Shown: positions 15,731 through 24,780, counted from the first letter of the stretch. The stretch is 64,000 nucleotides of DNA from Streptomyces sp. NBC_01314 (GCF_041435215.1 NZ_CP108394.1:682001-746000), one strand, 5' to 3'. A program made the numbers and translations. Notes: a model not told the origin generated them from the sequence alone.

Positions 15731-17086
15731 TCAGTCGCAGCAGCAATTGCACGGGTTGCAGCAGCCGTCACCCGAGCCACCACTGGACCCATGACCTCCG
15801 CCGCCCGAACCACCGGAGGAGCCGCCCGAGTTGCCGCCCGAGTTGCCGCCACCGGGGCCGCCGGACCAGCCGTCGCCCCCGGAACTGTCGCGGCTCGAGC
15901 CGCCGTTGCGATTGCCGTCGCCGAACTGCCAGGGCTCCCCGTCACCTTCTCCGGCGTCCTCGGCACAGGTACAGCAGTTGAAGCACAACCCGCAATGGCC
16001 GCACAACTGGCGCCACTGGTTGCACCGCCGGCACTGCCCCTCCCGCGGCCGAGCCGACGCCATCGCCGCACCCTCCGGGAGCGCGCCCGCAAGCGCCCCG
16101 ACGCCGCAGCCCATACCCGTACCGGTACCGGTCCCCGAGGGCGTCTCCGTCGCCGTACGGCGTCCCAGCCAGGGCAGCGTGAACGGGATGAACCGGGTCC
16201 GCGCCTGGTGGCGGTGCTCGTGGTGGTGACGCCCACCCTCGAAGACGCGGTCGACGGCCCGCTCCAGCTCGCCGCCCAGAAGCGCCCGTACCAGCCGCCC
16301 GTCGACGAACTCGGCACTCGCCAGTGCGAGTCGGATCCCGTGGACGGCGTCGTCGCAGAGCCGGCGGACCTCGGCGCGGTCCGCGCCGGTCACGGCGATC
16401 GGGTTCCACGCACCGGCCGCCTCGTCGGCGTCCAGGTCCTCCACCGCGTCCAGCAGATGGGCCAGCCGACCGAACAGACCGCCGGCCTCCGCCAGCGGTT
16501 CGGCATTGCCCGGGCGGCCGGCGAGCACCGCGGTGTGTGCGAAGGCCGCGGCGGTTGCCGTCTCCGTGGGCTCCGTGACCGTCAACAGCGAGCCACCGGG
16601 ACCGGTCAACCGCTCGATCTGCGGCTGGCGTTCGACCGCGCCGAGCAGCACCGCAGTATCGAAGCCGAGCCGTTCGCCGCCCGTGGCACCCGCGCGGTCC
16701 CAGCGGTGGGCGATTCGGCGAGCCGCCAGCGTCACCGGGCGGCGCCCCAACAGGCCGTCGCCGTCAGCCACATGGTCACGTATCTTCGCTGCGGCCAGTA
16801 CCAGCGACACCGTCGCCGCCAGCCGCGCGCCCTCGCCCTGCGCCACCTCCGCCGACCGCATCCCGCGCAGTGGGCACGGACCGGCGCCTCGCCTCCACTC
16901 GCCGGTACGCTCCGACTGCGCCTCGGTCAGCACCGAGACGATCAGGCCGTCGTAGTTCGTGGCCACCCGCGCGAACTGCCCGTACTCGCCGCGCAGCGCC
17001 AGGCACAGTCCACACAGATGCGCCATCCACTCGGTACGCATGCCCTCGCCCAGGCGATGACGGCATGGTCTGATGATTCCGAACAC
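15731..17086 (-). CDS. DUF5685 family protein with Gly/Ser/Cys-rich tail
   Basis: I choose the GTG at 17086 (preceded by GGGGGCG), which gives the family-typical start FGIIRPCRHRLG; the frame is open to 17116. The N-terminal part shows CGLCLALRGEYGQFARV then ATNYDGLIVSVL, the hallmark of DUF5685, followed by helical sequence with conserved Cys/Asp/His. Near residue 340 lies CRRCNQWRQLCGHCGLCF then NCCTC, and the last ~60 residues are Gly/Ser/Asn-rich, ending CCNPCNCCCD. The Cys density suggests metal (Zn/Fe-S) binding or disulfide linkage. Function unknown. About 451 residues. Confidence 0.85.
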   Translation of the reverse strand: MFGIIRPCRHRLGEGMRTEWMAHLCGLCLALRGEYGQFARVATNYDGLIVSVLTEAQSERTGEWRRGAGPCPLRGMRSAEVAQGEGARLAATVSLVLAAAKIRDHVADGDGLLGRRPVTLAARRIAHRWDRAGATGGERLGFDTAVLLGAVERQPQIERLTGPGGSLLTVTEPTETATAAAFAHTAVLAGRPGNAEPLAEAGGLFGRLAHLLDAVEDLDADEAAGAWNPIAVTGADRAEVRRLCDDAVHGIRLALASAEFVDGRLVRALLGGELERAVDRVFEGGRHHHEHRHQARTRFIPFTLPWLGRRTATETPSGTGTGTGMGCGVGALAGALPEGAAMASARPREGQCRRCNQWRQLCGHCGLCFNCCTCAEDAGEGDGEPWQFGDGNRNGGSSRDSSGGDGWSGGPGGGNSGGNSGGSSGGSGGGGHGSSGGSGDGCCNPCNCCCD

Positions 17087-17381
17087 CGAAGTTCGCCCCC
17101 GTAGACACACAGACAACCGGACACAGTCAATGCACGGCTCACAGACGCGGACCGCCCATGAGTCGCGCGCGTGATGTCAACCGCATGTGACGTCGACGCG
17201 CGGCCGACATCCTAGATGGTCAGTTCCGAAGGAGGGCGCGACTCGGCATCTATTGGGCCGCTCACTCGACGCCATTGCCGGCATCGTCACCCGGCGCCAA
17301 TGCCGCGAACACGAAGGCGCGCGGGTTGAGTCCTTGCCCCGACGCTGGGCACCAGCCCGGGAGGCCTGTTCGTTCAGAAAC

Positions 17382-18641
17382 TCAGCCCGGTGCGGGCGCC
17401 GGGGACTCCGCGTGCCGAAAACCTGGCAGGAGCAGGCACAGCACGGCCGCGACGGCGGCCGTGGCGGCGAACGCGCCGACCGCCCAGGCTCCGGAGACAT
17501 GCTGGATGATCAGACCGGCCACCAGTGGCGCCAGCGTCGCCAGCGCGGTGGCCGCCATCACCACGGTGCTGATGACACGGCCGCGCATTTCCTCCGGCGC
17601 GCTGCGAAGCACCACGGCAACCAGCGCGCCGTTCGCGGCCGGCGCGAGCAGCAGCGCCAAGCCGACCGGCACCGCCACCAGCGGTGACGGGATGAGCAAG
17701 GCCGCAGCGCCGAACAGCAGGGCCCCGGCCAGGGTGATCGTGGCAGCCAGGGTTGCCAGACGCATACGCCCTTGCAGCCGGGGGGCGACCACGGCTCCGA
17801 GCAGTCCGCCGGCCGCGATGCCTGCCTGCACCAAGCCGATCACCACGGTGGAGATACCGTCCCGTTGCATCACGAGGGTGATGCTGAAGATCACGCCGCT
17901 GAAGGCGAAGTTCACCAAGGGTGTCTGGAGCAACGCCGCGCGCAGAACTGGCACCTGCCAGACGAGTTGCAGGCCATCGAACACCTCACGCCACAACGAC
18001 TTGCGCCCGGCCGCGTTCTCCGGGCGAAAACGCCCGCGGATCCGGCTCACCATGCCGAACGAGACCGCGAAAGAGACTGCGTCGGCCAGGAACGGAACGG
18101 CCCGGCCCACCCCGAACAGCATTCCGCCGAGCGCCGGGCCGGCCAGGCCGGCACCGTATGTCCGGGCCTCAGTGGCGGCCCACGCCTGTTCGAGCTGCCC
18201 GTCCGGCACGATTCCCGGCAGCGCGGCGGCGGCGGACGGGGTGAAGACGGCACCGGCGGCCCCCTCGATCAGGCTCACGGTCAGGACCACCGGCCAGGAC
18301 GCGTGGTCCAGCACGATCAGGATGCCGAGCAGAGCCAGCAGGACGGCGCGCACGATGTCACAGATGATCATCGTCAGCCGCCGGTCGAACCGGTCCGACA
18401 GCGCCCCGGCGGGAAGCTGCAGGCACAGCAGGGTAATCGCCCGCACCGTACCCACCACCCCAGCGAGCACCGCCGAGTGGGTCAGAGCCAGGATGAGCAG
18501 CGGGTAGGCGATCCCGCTGATCTGCGTGCCGGTATCGGACAGCAGTTGGCCGATCCACAGCATCCGGAAGCCCTTGTTGCGCCGCAGCGGAATCTGTCGT
18601 GGCGCATCGGTGCCTATCTCGATCCCGCCGGCGTCGCTCAC
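17382..18641 (-). CDS. MFS transporter (EntS-like exporter)
   Basis: About 419 residues from GTG 18641 (frame open to 18749; the extra N-terminus is Arg/Trp-rich and unlikely, though no strong ribosome site fixes the start). Twelve hydrophobic helices follow a short basic N-terminus (QIPLRRNKGFRMLWIGQLLS). The A-type loop motif is DRFDRR between helices 2 and 3, and LIEGAAGAVFTPSAAAALPG is characteristic of the MFS_3 (enterobactin exporter/macrolide efflux) subgroup. It probably exports a small molecule; no biosynthetic neighbours reveal which. Confidence 0.88.
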   Translation of the reverse strand: MSDAGGIEIGTDAPRQIPLRRNKGFRMLWIGQLLSDTGTQISGIAYPLLILALTHSAVLAGVVGTVRAITLLCLQLPAGALSDRFDRRLTMIICDIVRAVLLALLGILIVLDHASWPVVLTVSLIEGAAGAVFTPSAAAALPGIVPDGQLEQAWAATEARTYGAGLAGPALGGMLFGVGRAVPFLADAVSFAVSFGMVSRIRGRFRPENAAGRKSLWREVFDGLQLVWQVPVLRAALLQTPLVNFAFSGVIFSITLVMQRDGISTVVIGLVQAGIAAGGLLGAVVAPRLQGRMRLATLAATITLAGALLFGAAALLIPSPLVAVPVGLALLLAPAANGALVAVVLRSAPEEMRGRVISTVVMAATALATLAPLVAGLIIQHVSGAWAVGAFAATAAVAAVLCLLLPGFRHAESPAPAPG

Positions 18642-19053
18642 CTTCCATACGATAGGCGCCGAGGTTCTCACCCAGCGGAGGCGGAGAACTGACCGCGGTC
18701 TCGCTCCCGCCGCCCACCGAGACCAGAAACTGAGCCAAAGCCAAGACAAGTGAAGCAGCGATCGAGGGAGCGGGCGTGAGCGGGACGTCGTGGCTCATGC
18801 AGAGCGACCCCCGGATCGGCGAAGGACACTCTTCAAGCAGTGCATCGTCCGCATCGACGGACACACCGCTCGCCTGCGCTGCTGACCGAACGGGGCTCCC
18901 ACAGCAATGCAGAACTTCCCAATGAGCAGCGCGTGCTGGTCGTCGCCGGGTATCCGCTGTCCTCGCCGCACAACGACGCGAGCACAGCCACAGCCACAGC
19001 GCAGGGTGTCCGCTTCGGTGGCACCGCCCCATGTCCGAGCAGTCTGGGCTCAC
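18642..19053. other. gap with one possible tiny gene
   Basis: 412 bases between two minus-strand genes. The only item of note is the 49-codon plus-strand ORF at 18776. I see no promoter I would stand by. Confidence 0.4.
18776..18925 (+). CDS. possible 49-residue peptide
   Basis: GTG start preceded by GAGGGAG (18764-18770) at five bases, an excellent Shine-Dalgarno. The peptide reads SGTSWLMQSDPRIGEGH, then a Ser-rich stretch (SSSSASSAST), two cysteines and ends QCRTSQ. It matches nothing I know. Ser/Thr/Cys content is compatible with a modified-peptide precursor, but there is no modifying enzyme nearby, so it may be chance. Confidence 0.3.
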   Translation: MSGTSWLMQSDPRIGEGHSSSSASSASTDTPLACAADRTGLPQQCRTSQ

Positions 19054-19377
19054 TCACCGGCCGGACCACCGGAACTGCTCGTCCGGCTCCTCCCGCCGCT
19101 CCAACACTCCCGCTCCGACCAACTGAAGAAGCACCTCGTGCAGAGCATTCCCCAACGGGTTGTCCGTCCAGAACACCCACTTGACCTCCGTGAACGTCTC
19201 GGACTCACCGAAGACCCCCAGCGAGCGACCCACCAGGAACGCGGCACCGTCCCAGTCCGTCCAATCAGCCAAGCCCCGAGAAAGATCCACGAAGTGATCC
19301 TGCCACCGCAACGAAGTGTGTGAATTCCTCCGGGTTCGGGTCTCAGGAGGCTCGAGTCCCTGGGAGAGCGGAGTCAT
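19054..19377 (-). CDS. small acidic hypothetical protein
   Basis: About 107 residues from ATG 19377 (frame open to 19539). The C-terminal ~85 residues look like a real folded protein: LRWQDHFVDLSRGLADWTDW, GRSLGVFGESETFTEVKWVF, then NALHEVLLQLVGAGVLERRE. The N-terminal ~20 residues are Arg/Thr-rich and may not be authentic. I recognise no family. Confidence 0.55.
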   Translation of the reverse strand: MTPLSQGLEPPETRTRRNSHTSLRWQDHFVDLSRGLADWTDWDGAAFLVGRSLGVFGESETFTEVKWVFWTDNPLGNALHEVLLQLVGAGVLERREEPDEQFRWSGR

Positions 19378-19598
19378 CGCGCGTCCGGTCCCCCTGTCCT
19401 CCCGAGCCTCTGAACGCGCGGTGCGCATGGTCGCGGAGGGAGATACGTCCCAACTACCCGGCTCAGTGGGCCACGATGAAGAGGTCGCCCGAAACTGAGG
19501 CATCGGTGCCGCTGAAACCGTGCGGAACCGGGTTCCCATCCCGCACGCGGCGACCCGTCCGCGTTGGGGCTCCGAGAGGCAACGGCCGTGAATACGCC

Positions 19599-20438
19599 TC
19601 AGGTTGGGTCCAGATCGGCGTGGAACAGATGGTGGTCCGAGGACGGTGAGGGCTGCACCCGGTGTTGGACCGGGGCGATGCCCCGCAGGAAGATGTAGTC
19701 AAACTTGCTCTGCCAGTCGGTGGTCACCCCGCAGGTGCCGCCGGACAAGGGACGACACCCGGAGTCCGCGTCCTTGGCCAGTTCCCACATCCGGGCGAGT
19801 TCGGGAGCGTCCGGCACCGCGTTGAAGTCACCGAGAACGATCGCACGGTCGTGCCGGGCTACGTCCGCGGCGAGCACACCGATCTGGTCCTCCCGGAACG
19901 CCTCCTGACGCCGCTGGGCCAGGTGCGTGTTGAAGACCCGCACCGACCGGCCCCCCACCACGGTGGTGACCGCCATGTACCCGCGATTCTCCGAACCGCC
20001 CTCCGGATACTCCACGCTGACGCGGTCCGTCAACGGCGCCGCCGAGAGAATCGCCTGACCGAAGCCTCCCGGACTCCACGGCGTTCCCCCGCACCGGCTC
20101 CAACTCTGAAGAACCGTCCCGTACTCGACGTGATAGACCAGCCCGTGCAATCTCTCCAGATACTCCCGGATCCTCTCCACGTCACGCACGCACGTCTCCT
20201 GCATGCCGACGACCTGGGGCGCGTACACGGCGATCTCCGCAGCCCGGTCGACGTTGCTCTCATCGCAGGGGTTGCAGATGTTCCACGTCATCACCCGGTT
20301 CGGAACGACATCCCTGACGGCATTGACAGGAGACGACCTACCGAAGAGGGCATCGCTTGGCGCACTGGGGCCGACGAGCACCATGCAAGCCACGATCACC
20401 GCGCCCGCGAGCAACCGCGTGCCCCTTGCGAACACCAC
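19599..20438 (-). CDS. secreted endonuclease/exonuclease/phosphatase-family enzyme
   Basis: 279 residues with a Sec signal peptide (LLAGAVIVACMVLVGPSAPS, cleavage ~residue 30). The EEP fold signature is complete: TWNICN, MQET (metal-binding Glu), ENRGYMAVT, FNTHLAQ, VLGDFNAVPD and SDHHLFHADL (catalytic His pair). The family cleaves phosphodiesters: DNase I-like, sphingomyelinase or inositol phosphatase. Secretion suggests extracellular DNA or phospholipid as substrate; this is inference. Direct heptad repeats lie just upstream. Confidence 0.9.
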   Translation of the reverse strand: MVFARGTRLLAGAVIVACMVLVGPSAPSDALFGRSSPVNAVRDVVPNRVMTWNICNPCDESNVDRAAEIAVYAPQVVGMQETCVRDVERIREYLERLHGLVYHVEYGTVLQSWSRCGGTPWSPGGFGQAILSAAPLTDRVSVEYPEGGSENRGYMAVTTVVGGRSVRVFNTHLAQRRQEAFREDQIGVLAADVARHDRAIVLGDFNAVPDAPELARMWELAKDADSGCRPLSGGTCGVTTDWQSKFDYIFLRGIAPVQHRVQPSPSSDHHLFHADLDPT

Positions 20439-21116
20439 TGCCTCCTCAATACAGATCCGTCTAACGTCTAACGTCTGACGTCCCCGTCCCCGTCCCCGTC
20501 ACCATGCGCGAGGCTATGCGACGAGGTTGTCAGCAAACCATGCTTCTGGCCCTTCACCCGGCTCTCACCGTCAGGCCCCTGCCCCCACCGCTCGTCAGGA
20601 ACCGGGGCCGTCGATCTCACGGTACGCGTCCCGCCCGGCGGAGAGCCGACCGTGGCCGATCCCTCGAAGCGGTCCGACGGTCGAGGCAGTCGGTGACGTG
20701 GAGTTCCAGCGGCGGGCAGCGGCGGGCGTCGGCGGCGGTCTCGTAGGTGGGGGGACCAGCCATCGGACGACGGAGGCGATGAAACCGGAGGTGGCACAGC
20801 CGGATCCGGCCGGAAGCGCCGCGACGGTTCACGGAACTCCAGAACGAACGGGCAGCGCGGACGGCGTCGGCGGGATCGCGCGGGAGATCCAACCCGTCAT
20901 ACGCGTCGATCGTCTCCGCCAACAGCCTCGGCACCGGCCATCTCGGTGTCATTCCGGGCCTACACCAGATCGTTGCCCAAGTAGGCGAACGGTCCGGCCA
21001 TCTTGCACCCCATGGTCGTCGTCGCCCGTATCGAGACCAGGCCCGCCCCGATCGCGTACTGGCGCTCACGGAACCGCGGACGGGATGATGTCGGCCCAGA
21101 GCCGGAGGGGGTCGTC
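20439..21116. other. intergenic gap, no convincing gene
   Basis: 678 bases. Near the left end are the tandem repeats at 20462-20500. A minus-strand frame at 20617-21069 contains LLAETIDAYDGLDLPRDPAD then AVRAARSFWSSVN, which looks protein-like but is flanked by Arg/Pro-rich sequence without a start. It may be a decayed gene; no family assigned. Confidence 0.4.
20462..20500. repeat. two abutting tandem repeats upstream of the secreted nuclease
   Basis: TAACGTC TAACGTC TGACGTC (three 7-mers, 20462-20482) run directly into CCCGTC repeated three times (to 20500). They lie 24-62 bases upstream of the minus-strand start at 20438, so in transcript sense they read as GACGTTA direct repeats close to the promoter, as expected for a response-regulator site. 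Confidence 0.6.
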
Positions 21117-21419
21117 ATGAGATCGCGCCTGAAGTGGATCCACCGCCGCGGTGAGCAGGTCCTCGTCGAACGCAAACAGACGTACACGGCTGAGATCTAC
21201 GTCAAATTCCTTGTCCTGGCCGGCCTGCTCTATATGCCGGTTCTCCTCTTCCACTGGGGTGAGTGGATCCCGTTCGCCGGCGCCGGCATCTACCTGCTCT
21301 GGGAACTCGGCCGTATCAACAGCGCACTCGGCGAGCTCGCCGATCTCTGGAATGAGCAGTACCAGCAACGGCAGGACTCGGCTCGGAAGGAGTACCACCG
21401 AAACGACTCCCTCCAGTGA
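21117..21419 (+). CDS. small membrane protein, 100 residues
   Basis: I choose ATG 21117 because GGAGGGGG ends seven bases upstream; the frame continues further up but without a ribosome site. The protein has a charged N-terminus (RLKWIHRRGEQVLVERKQTY), two hydrophobic helices (VKFLVLAGLLYMPVLLF and WIPFAGAGIYLLWELG) and a polar C-terminal tail rich in Gln/Arg. I recognise no family. Confidence 0.7.
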   Translation: MRSRLKWIHRRGEQVLVERKQTYTAEIYVKFLVLAGLLYMPVLLFHWGEWIPFAGAGIYLLWELGRINSALGELADLWNEQYQQRQDSARKEYHRNDSLQ

Positions 21420-21578
21420 CACAGCCGGGCCGGCGACTGCACGACGTTTCCGATTCCCGCGCCGGGCCGAGCCGGCGGTGACACGCTGCCGAGCCGGCGT
21501 GCGACCCCAACCGAGCACTCCGGGCGGCCAGTCGACGACGTAGCAGAAAGCCCCAGGGCGCGAGCCGAGGGAAGGAAG

Positions 21579-22331
21579 TCAAGTACAGGTGACGCGCATC
21601 CCGCCCTCGGTCAGGGCTTCGAGCACCGTGGTGACCAGGTCATACGGCTCGCCTTCCGGCGTCAGGACGCGGGAGAGGTGCTCGCGCGCGGTCTTGGCAT
21701 CTCGCCAGAGCAGCGTTGCGGGCGAGGTGTGGCCGAAGTTGCCGCGCAGGCAGTCAACGAGGGCGGCCAGGCAGCCGCCGAAGTAGCCGCCGGGCCCGTT
21801 GACGGCCTCGCCCAGTGCCAGATAGAGGCCCGGTTCGTCAGTGATGTGCCGGCCATCCTGCTCGTAGTCGTGCCCGCCCGGCCGATGCAAATGCCCAAGC
21901 CGGCAGCCCCGCTCGCGGACGAGATCGAGCCAGGCCCCGCGCTGCCGGGTGTCGAGGCCGGCCCAGGCGCCAGAGGCGTTCGGCGGGCCGACGAGCCAGC
22001 GTTCCCAGATGGGCCTGGCGTATCCGGGCACGGGGGTGTAGTGCTCTGCGTCGAGTTCCAGATCAATCAGATCTGTCCCACGGGAGGACGGGCTCCACGT
22101 ACGGACTTTGGGCCGCAGCAGCCGGTCGGCGAGCGCCTCACCCCTGTCGTCCCGTATCTCCAGCCGAACCTCCTCCAGGTCCAGGGTGCGCCGGGTGCCA
22201 GTCGCCGGCGCCCGCCGCAGTCGATCACTCGGGGCGAAACCCTGCAGGACGAGTCCGGGTCGGCGCCCGCTTCGAGAACGGTCACCTCCTTGAACGCCCC
22301 GAGGAACCCGCCTCAGCGGGACATACCTCAA
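21579..22331 (-). CDS. barstar-like (RNase inhibitor fold) protein
   Basis: The C-terminal ~110 residues match barstar-family proteins of actinobacteria: GRHITDEPGLYLALGEAVNG, GGYFGGCLAALVDCLRGNFG, then PATLLWRDAKTAREHL. Barstar binds and blocks small secreted RNases. No RNase partner is adjacent. The N-terminal half includes a second region (LDLEEVRLEIRDDRGEALAD) I do not recognise. The start is doubtful: the frame begins only at a TTG (22331), while a perfect AAGGAGGTGACC site at 22281-22292 leads into another frame with GTG at 22285, which suggests a frameshift or a sequencing problem. Confidence 0.75.
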   Translation of the reverse strand: MRYVPLRRVPRGVQGGDRSRSGRRPGLVLQGFAPSDRLRRAPATGTRRTLDLEEVRLEIRDDRGEALADRLLRPKVRTWSPSSRGTDLIDLELDAEHYTPVPGYARPIWERWLVGPPNASGAWAGLDTRQRGAWLDLVRERGCRLGHLHRPGGHDYEQDGRHITDEPGLYLALGEAVNGPGGYFGGCLAALVDCLRGNFGHTSPATLLWRDAKTAREHLSRVLTPEGEPYDLVTTVLEALTEGGMRVTCT

Positions 22332-22366
22332 CCGACCTGCGATTCCTGGCAGTTACTCATGGAACA

Positions 22367-23389
22367 GTGCCGGTGGCGCTACGCTGCTGTGTCGTGCAGG
22401 AGACGCGTCTCGACACTGCTCGGATCCGGGCGGCCCGCCGGGTGATCGACCCGGTCTTTCTCGACACTCCGCTGTACCGCTGCGAGGCGCTGGAGCCTCA
22501 CCTCGGGTGCACGGTGAGCATCAAGCTCGAAACGGCGAACCCGGTCCGCAGTTTCAAGGCCCGCGGTACCGAGGTAATCGCGGGCCTGCTCGCCGACAAT
22601 GCCTGTCAAGCCGTGGTGTGTGCGAGCGCGGGCAACCTTGGCCAAGCCCTCGCCTGGTCCGGTCGCGGCCGGGGGCTTGACGTGACCGTCGTGGCATCCC
22701 GCTTTGCGACGGCGGCCAAGCTTGATCGCATCCGCGCGTTGGGCGCCAGGCTGGAGCTGGTGGACGGCGACCACGAGATGGCTCGCGAGCGGGCGGCGGC
22801 CATCGCGCGCTACGACGGCATCCGGCTGGTCGAAGACAGCCTGGACATCGAGACCTGCGAGGGCGCGGCGACCATCGGCCTTGAACTGGTGGGCACCGGG
22901 CCGTCGTTCGACACCGTCCTGATCGCTCTCGGCGGTGGGGCACTGGCCACCGGCGTGGGCCATGTGGTGAAGGCGTTGGCACCCGAAGTCGAGGTGGTCT
23001 GCGTCCAGCCGCTGGGCGCACCGGCGCTGACACACTCGTGGCACCAACGACGTGTCGTCACCACCGACTCGACCGATACCATCGCCGACGGCGTCGCCGG
23101 CCGGCGTCCCATCCCGGCCGTCCTGAAGGACCTCCTCCTGGTCGCCGACGATGCCGTCCTGGTCCAGGAGGCGTCGATCATCGCCGGTATGCGGATGCTC
23201 CTCGACCACGCCGGCCTCATCGTCGAGCCTTCTGCCGCGCTCGGCATCGCGGCGATCCTCGAACACCGTGCCCGCTTCGCCGGCCGCCACGTAGTCACCA
23301 TCGTGTGCGGCAGCAACGTCGACGTAGACGCCTATCACCGCTGGGTCGGTGCGGCTCCCATCCCCAACTCGACGAGCAATGAACGTTGA
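22367..23389 (+). CDS. PLP-dependent threonine/serine dehydratase-like enzyme
   Basis: 340 residues of fold-type II PLP enzyme. The cofactor lysine is in NPVRSFKARG (residues ~60-69), CASAGNLGQALAW binds substrate carboxylate, and ALGGGALATGVG is the phosphate-binding Gly loop; VCGSNVD near the end contacts the pyridine ring. It probably deaminates a hydroxy-amino acid or racemises serine/threonine. No ACT regulatory domain follows, so it is a catabolic-type enzyme. GTG at 22367 is the longest start; GTG 22394 is an alternative. Divergent from the barstar-like gene with only 35 bases between. Confidence 0.88.
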   Translation: MPVALRCCVVQETRLDTARIRAARRVIDPVFLDTPLYRCEALEPHLGCTVSIKLETANPVRSFKARGTEVIAGLLADNACQAVVCASAGNLGQALAWSGRGRGLDVTVVASRFATAAKLDRIRALGARLELVDGDHEMARERAAAIARYDGIRLVEDSLDIETCEGAATIGLELVGTGPSFDTVLIALGGGALATGVGHVVKALAPEVEVVCVQPLGAPALTHSWHQRRVVTTDSTDTIADGVAGRRPIPAVLKDLLLVADDAVLVQEASIIAGMRMLLDHAGLIVEPSAALGIAAILEHRARFAGRHVVTIVCGSNVDVDAYHRWVGAAPIPNSTSNER

Positions 23390-23444
23390 TCGAACCGTAC
23401 CTGCCGATAGGTGAGTACGACCCCTACCCCAGTGCCAGGCATCG

Positions 23445-23486
23445 GGAGTGTGGGGGCCCCGACCGTGGTCGGAGCCCCCACACTCC
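23445..23486. terminator. strong two-part hairpin between convergent genes
   Basis: GGAGTGTGGGGGC (23445-23457) pairs perfectly with GCCCCCACACTCC (23474-23486). Inside the loop CCGACC-GT-GGTCGG forms a second perfect stem. It lies 55 bases past the dehydratase stop and serves both converging genes. Confidence 0.85.
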
Positions 23487-23588
23487 GAGCTGTACATCCG
23501 AGGAATCAGGCGCCGCTCCATCCAGACAGCGGGGCTGGGCCCTCCCCTTCTTCACCGTCCAGGGAGTCGACGCCCGACACCCACCGGG

Positions 23589-23975
23589 TCATGCGCGTTC
23601 TTGCGGCTTTTCCTGAAGGGCCGCCCGATGCTCCCGCCCATCGGACGCGAGCGGCTCCGCCGGGCGGCACTCCACTTCCCGCTGCCTGGCAGCCAGGGCC
23701 CTCGCCAGTATCTTCGCCCGGTAGGGGTTCGACGTACCGAGGGCCTTCGCCACCTCCACCGCCTCGTCCAACAGGGCCAACCGTCGCTCAGGCAACTCCC
23801 GTACCAGAGGCGACGCGCTCGCCTCCACCAGGACGTACGCCAGCTTCGACCCGTACGCCTCCGGCTCGACCTGTGTCAGAAGGCGGTAGATCCACAGCCC
23901 CTCGGCACCGCGCACCACCCGCCGGTTGGCACTGAGCAGCCTGACCCTCGCCAGCACAACCATGTCCTGATCCAT
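23589..23975 (-). CDS. conserved-looking hypothetical protein, 128 residues
   Basis: ATG 23975 is preceded by GAAGGGGATCG. The sequence is helical and charged: MVVLARVRLLSANRRVVRGA, WIYRLLTQVEPEAYGSKLAY, RRLALLDEAVEVAKALG and ILARALAARQREVE. The helical repeats are reminiscent of TPR-like hypothetical proteins of Streptomyces, but I cannot name a family. The last ~20 residues are polar and probably disordered. Confidence 0.6.
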   Translation of the reverse strand: MDQDMVVLARVRLLSANRRVVRGAEGLWIYRLLTQVEPEAYGSKLAYVLVEASASPLVRELPERRLALLDEAVEVAKALGTSNPYRAKILARALAARQREVECRPAEPLASDGREHRAALQEKPQERA

Positions 23976-24596
23976 CGATCCCCTTCGTCCCCCCATCCCC
24001 GACCGGTGCACGTCACACGGCGAGACAGCACAGCGAACGCGCCGACAACCGAGAAAGGTTGCCGACAGGTTGGCCGGAGAGTGGATGACGACGAGTCTGG
24101 CGCGCGGTACCAGCTGCCACAAGGTCGAACGGACGTGCTGTGCGTCCTACCGAAAACCTCCTCCGAACAGGCATGATGGACCTGACACTCACTCAAGTCC
24201 TGTCTGCCACCCCTTGCGTCGACTCAGTCACGGCATCCTGTGCGTCAGTGCCAGTTCCTGATCCCGGGTTTGAGTAGCTTTGGGGCCCAGGCTGCCGGGC
24301 GCCACGCCCGCGTCGGGTCGTCCTCGGCTTGCTACGGGCAGGTCAGTGTCGTGTGCAGGGCAGCTGGTTGGAGGATCCGGAACCGGGTGGGGAGGGTGCC
24401 TGCACCAGGACGGTGTCGCCCGGAACGTTGTCAGTGCGGCCACAGCCACGGCCACATCGCGACGGATGATGCGCGGGTGCCGCGGCGGCGGCGGAGATGC
24501 CGCGCCGGACAGGGCCCTCGGCCCTCACGCTGGCAGCCGCAGCCCGTGTTGCGAGCCGTGCGAGAACCCCGAAGAAGGCAGAAGGGACGGCGGCCC
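23976..24596. other. intergenic gap, nothing recognised
   Basis: 621 bases. Frames are short and Arg/Cys-rich. A minus-strand tail reading KATQTRDQELALTHRMP near 24230-24290 could be the end of a lost gene. No promoter, RNA or repeat stands out. Confidence 0.35.
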
Positions 24597-24779
24597 GTGA
24601 CCCAGCCGAGCCGTGAAGAGATGCTCGCTCAGTCCGAGGCCGCGATTGCGCGGTTCAAGCGGGGCCTGCCCGTGGCCCGCGAGGTGACCACCACCGGGGA
24701 GCCGGCCGCGGTCCTCGCTCTGCTTCCGGCGGACATCCCGCTCGTCCTTGCCGGCCAGGTCGTGCCCGCTCGGATCTGA
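24597..24779 (+). CDS. small hypothetical protein, 60 residues
   Basis: GTG start; GAAGGGACGG lies about 8 bases upstream. The peptide (REEMLAQSEAAIARFKRGLP, EVTTTGEPAAVLALLPADIP, VLAGQVVPARI) is amphipathic and not low-complexity, so it is probably a real small gene. I recognise no family. It is followed by transposase debris. Confidence 0.45.
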   Translation: MTQPSREEMLAQSEAAIARFKRGLPVAREVTTTGEPAAVLALLPADIPLVLAGQVVPARI

Positions 24780-24780
24780 A

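Noticed and set aside
15548..17104. A 518-codon plus-strand frame
   Set aside because: Antisense to the DUF5685 gene; Ala/Arg-rich without domains.
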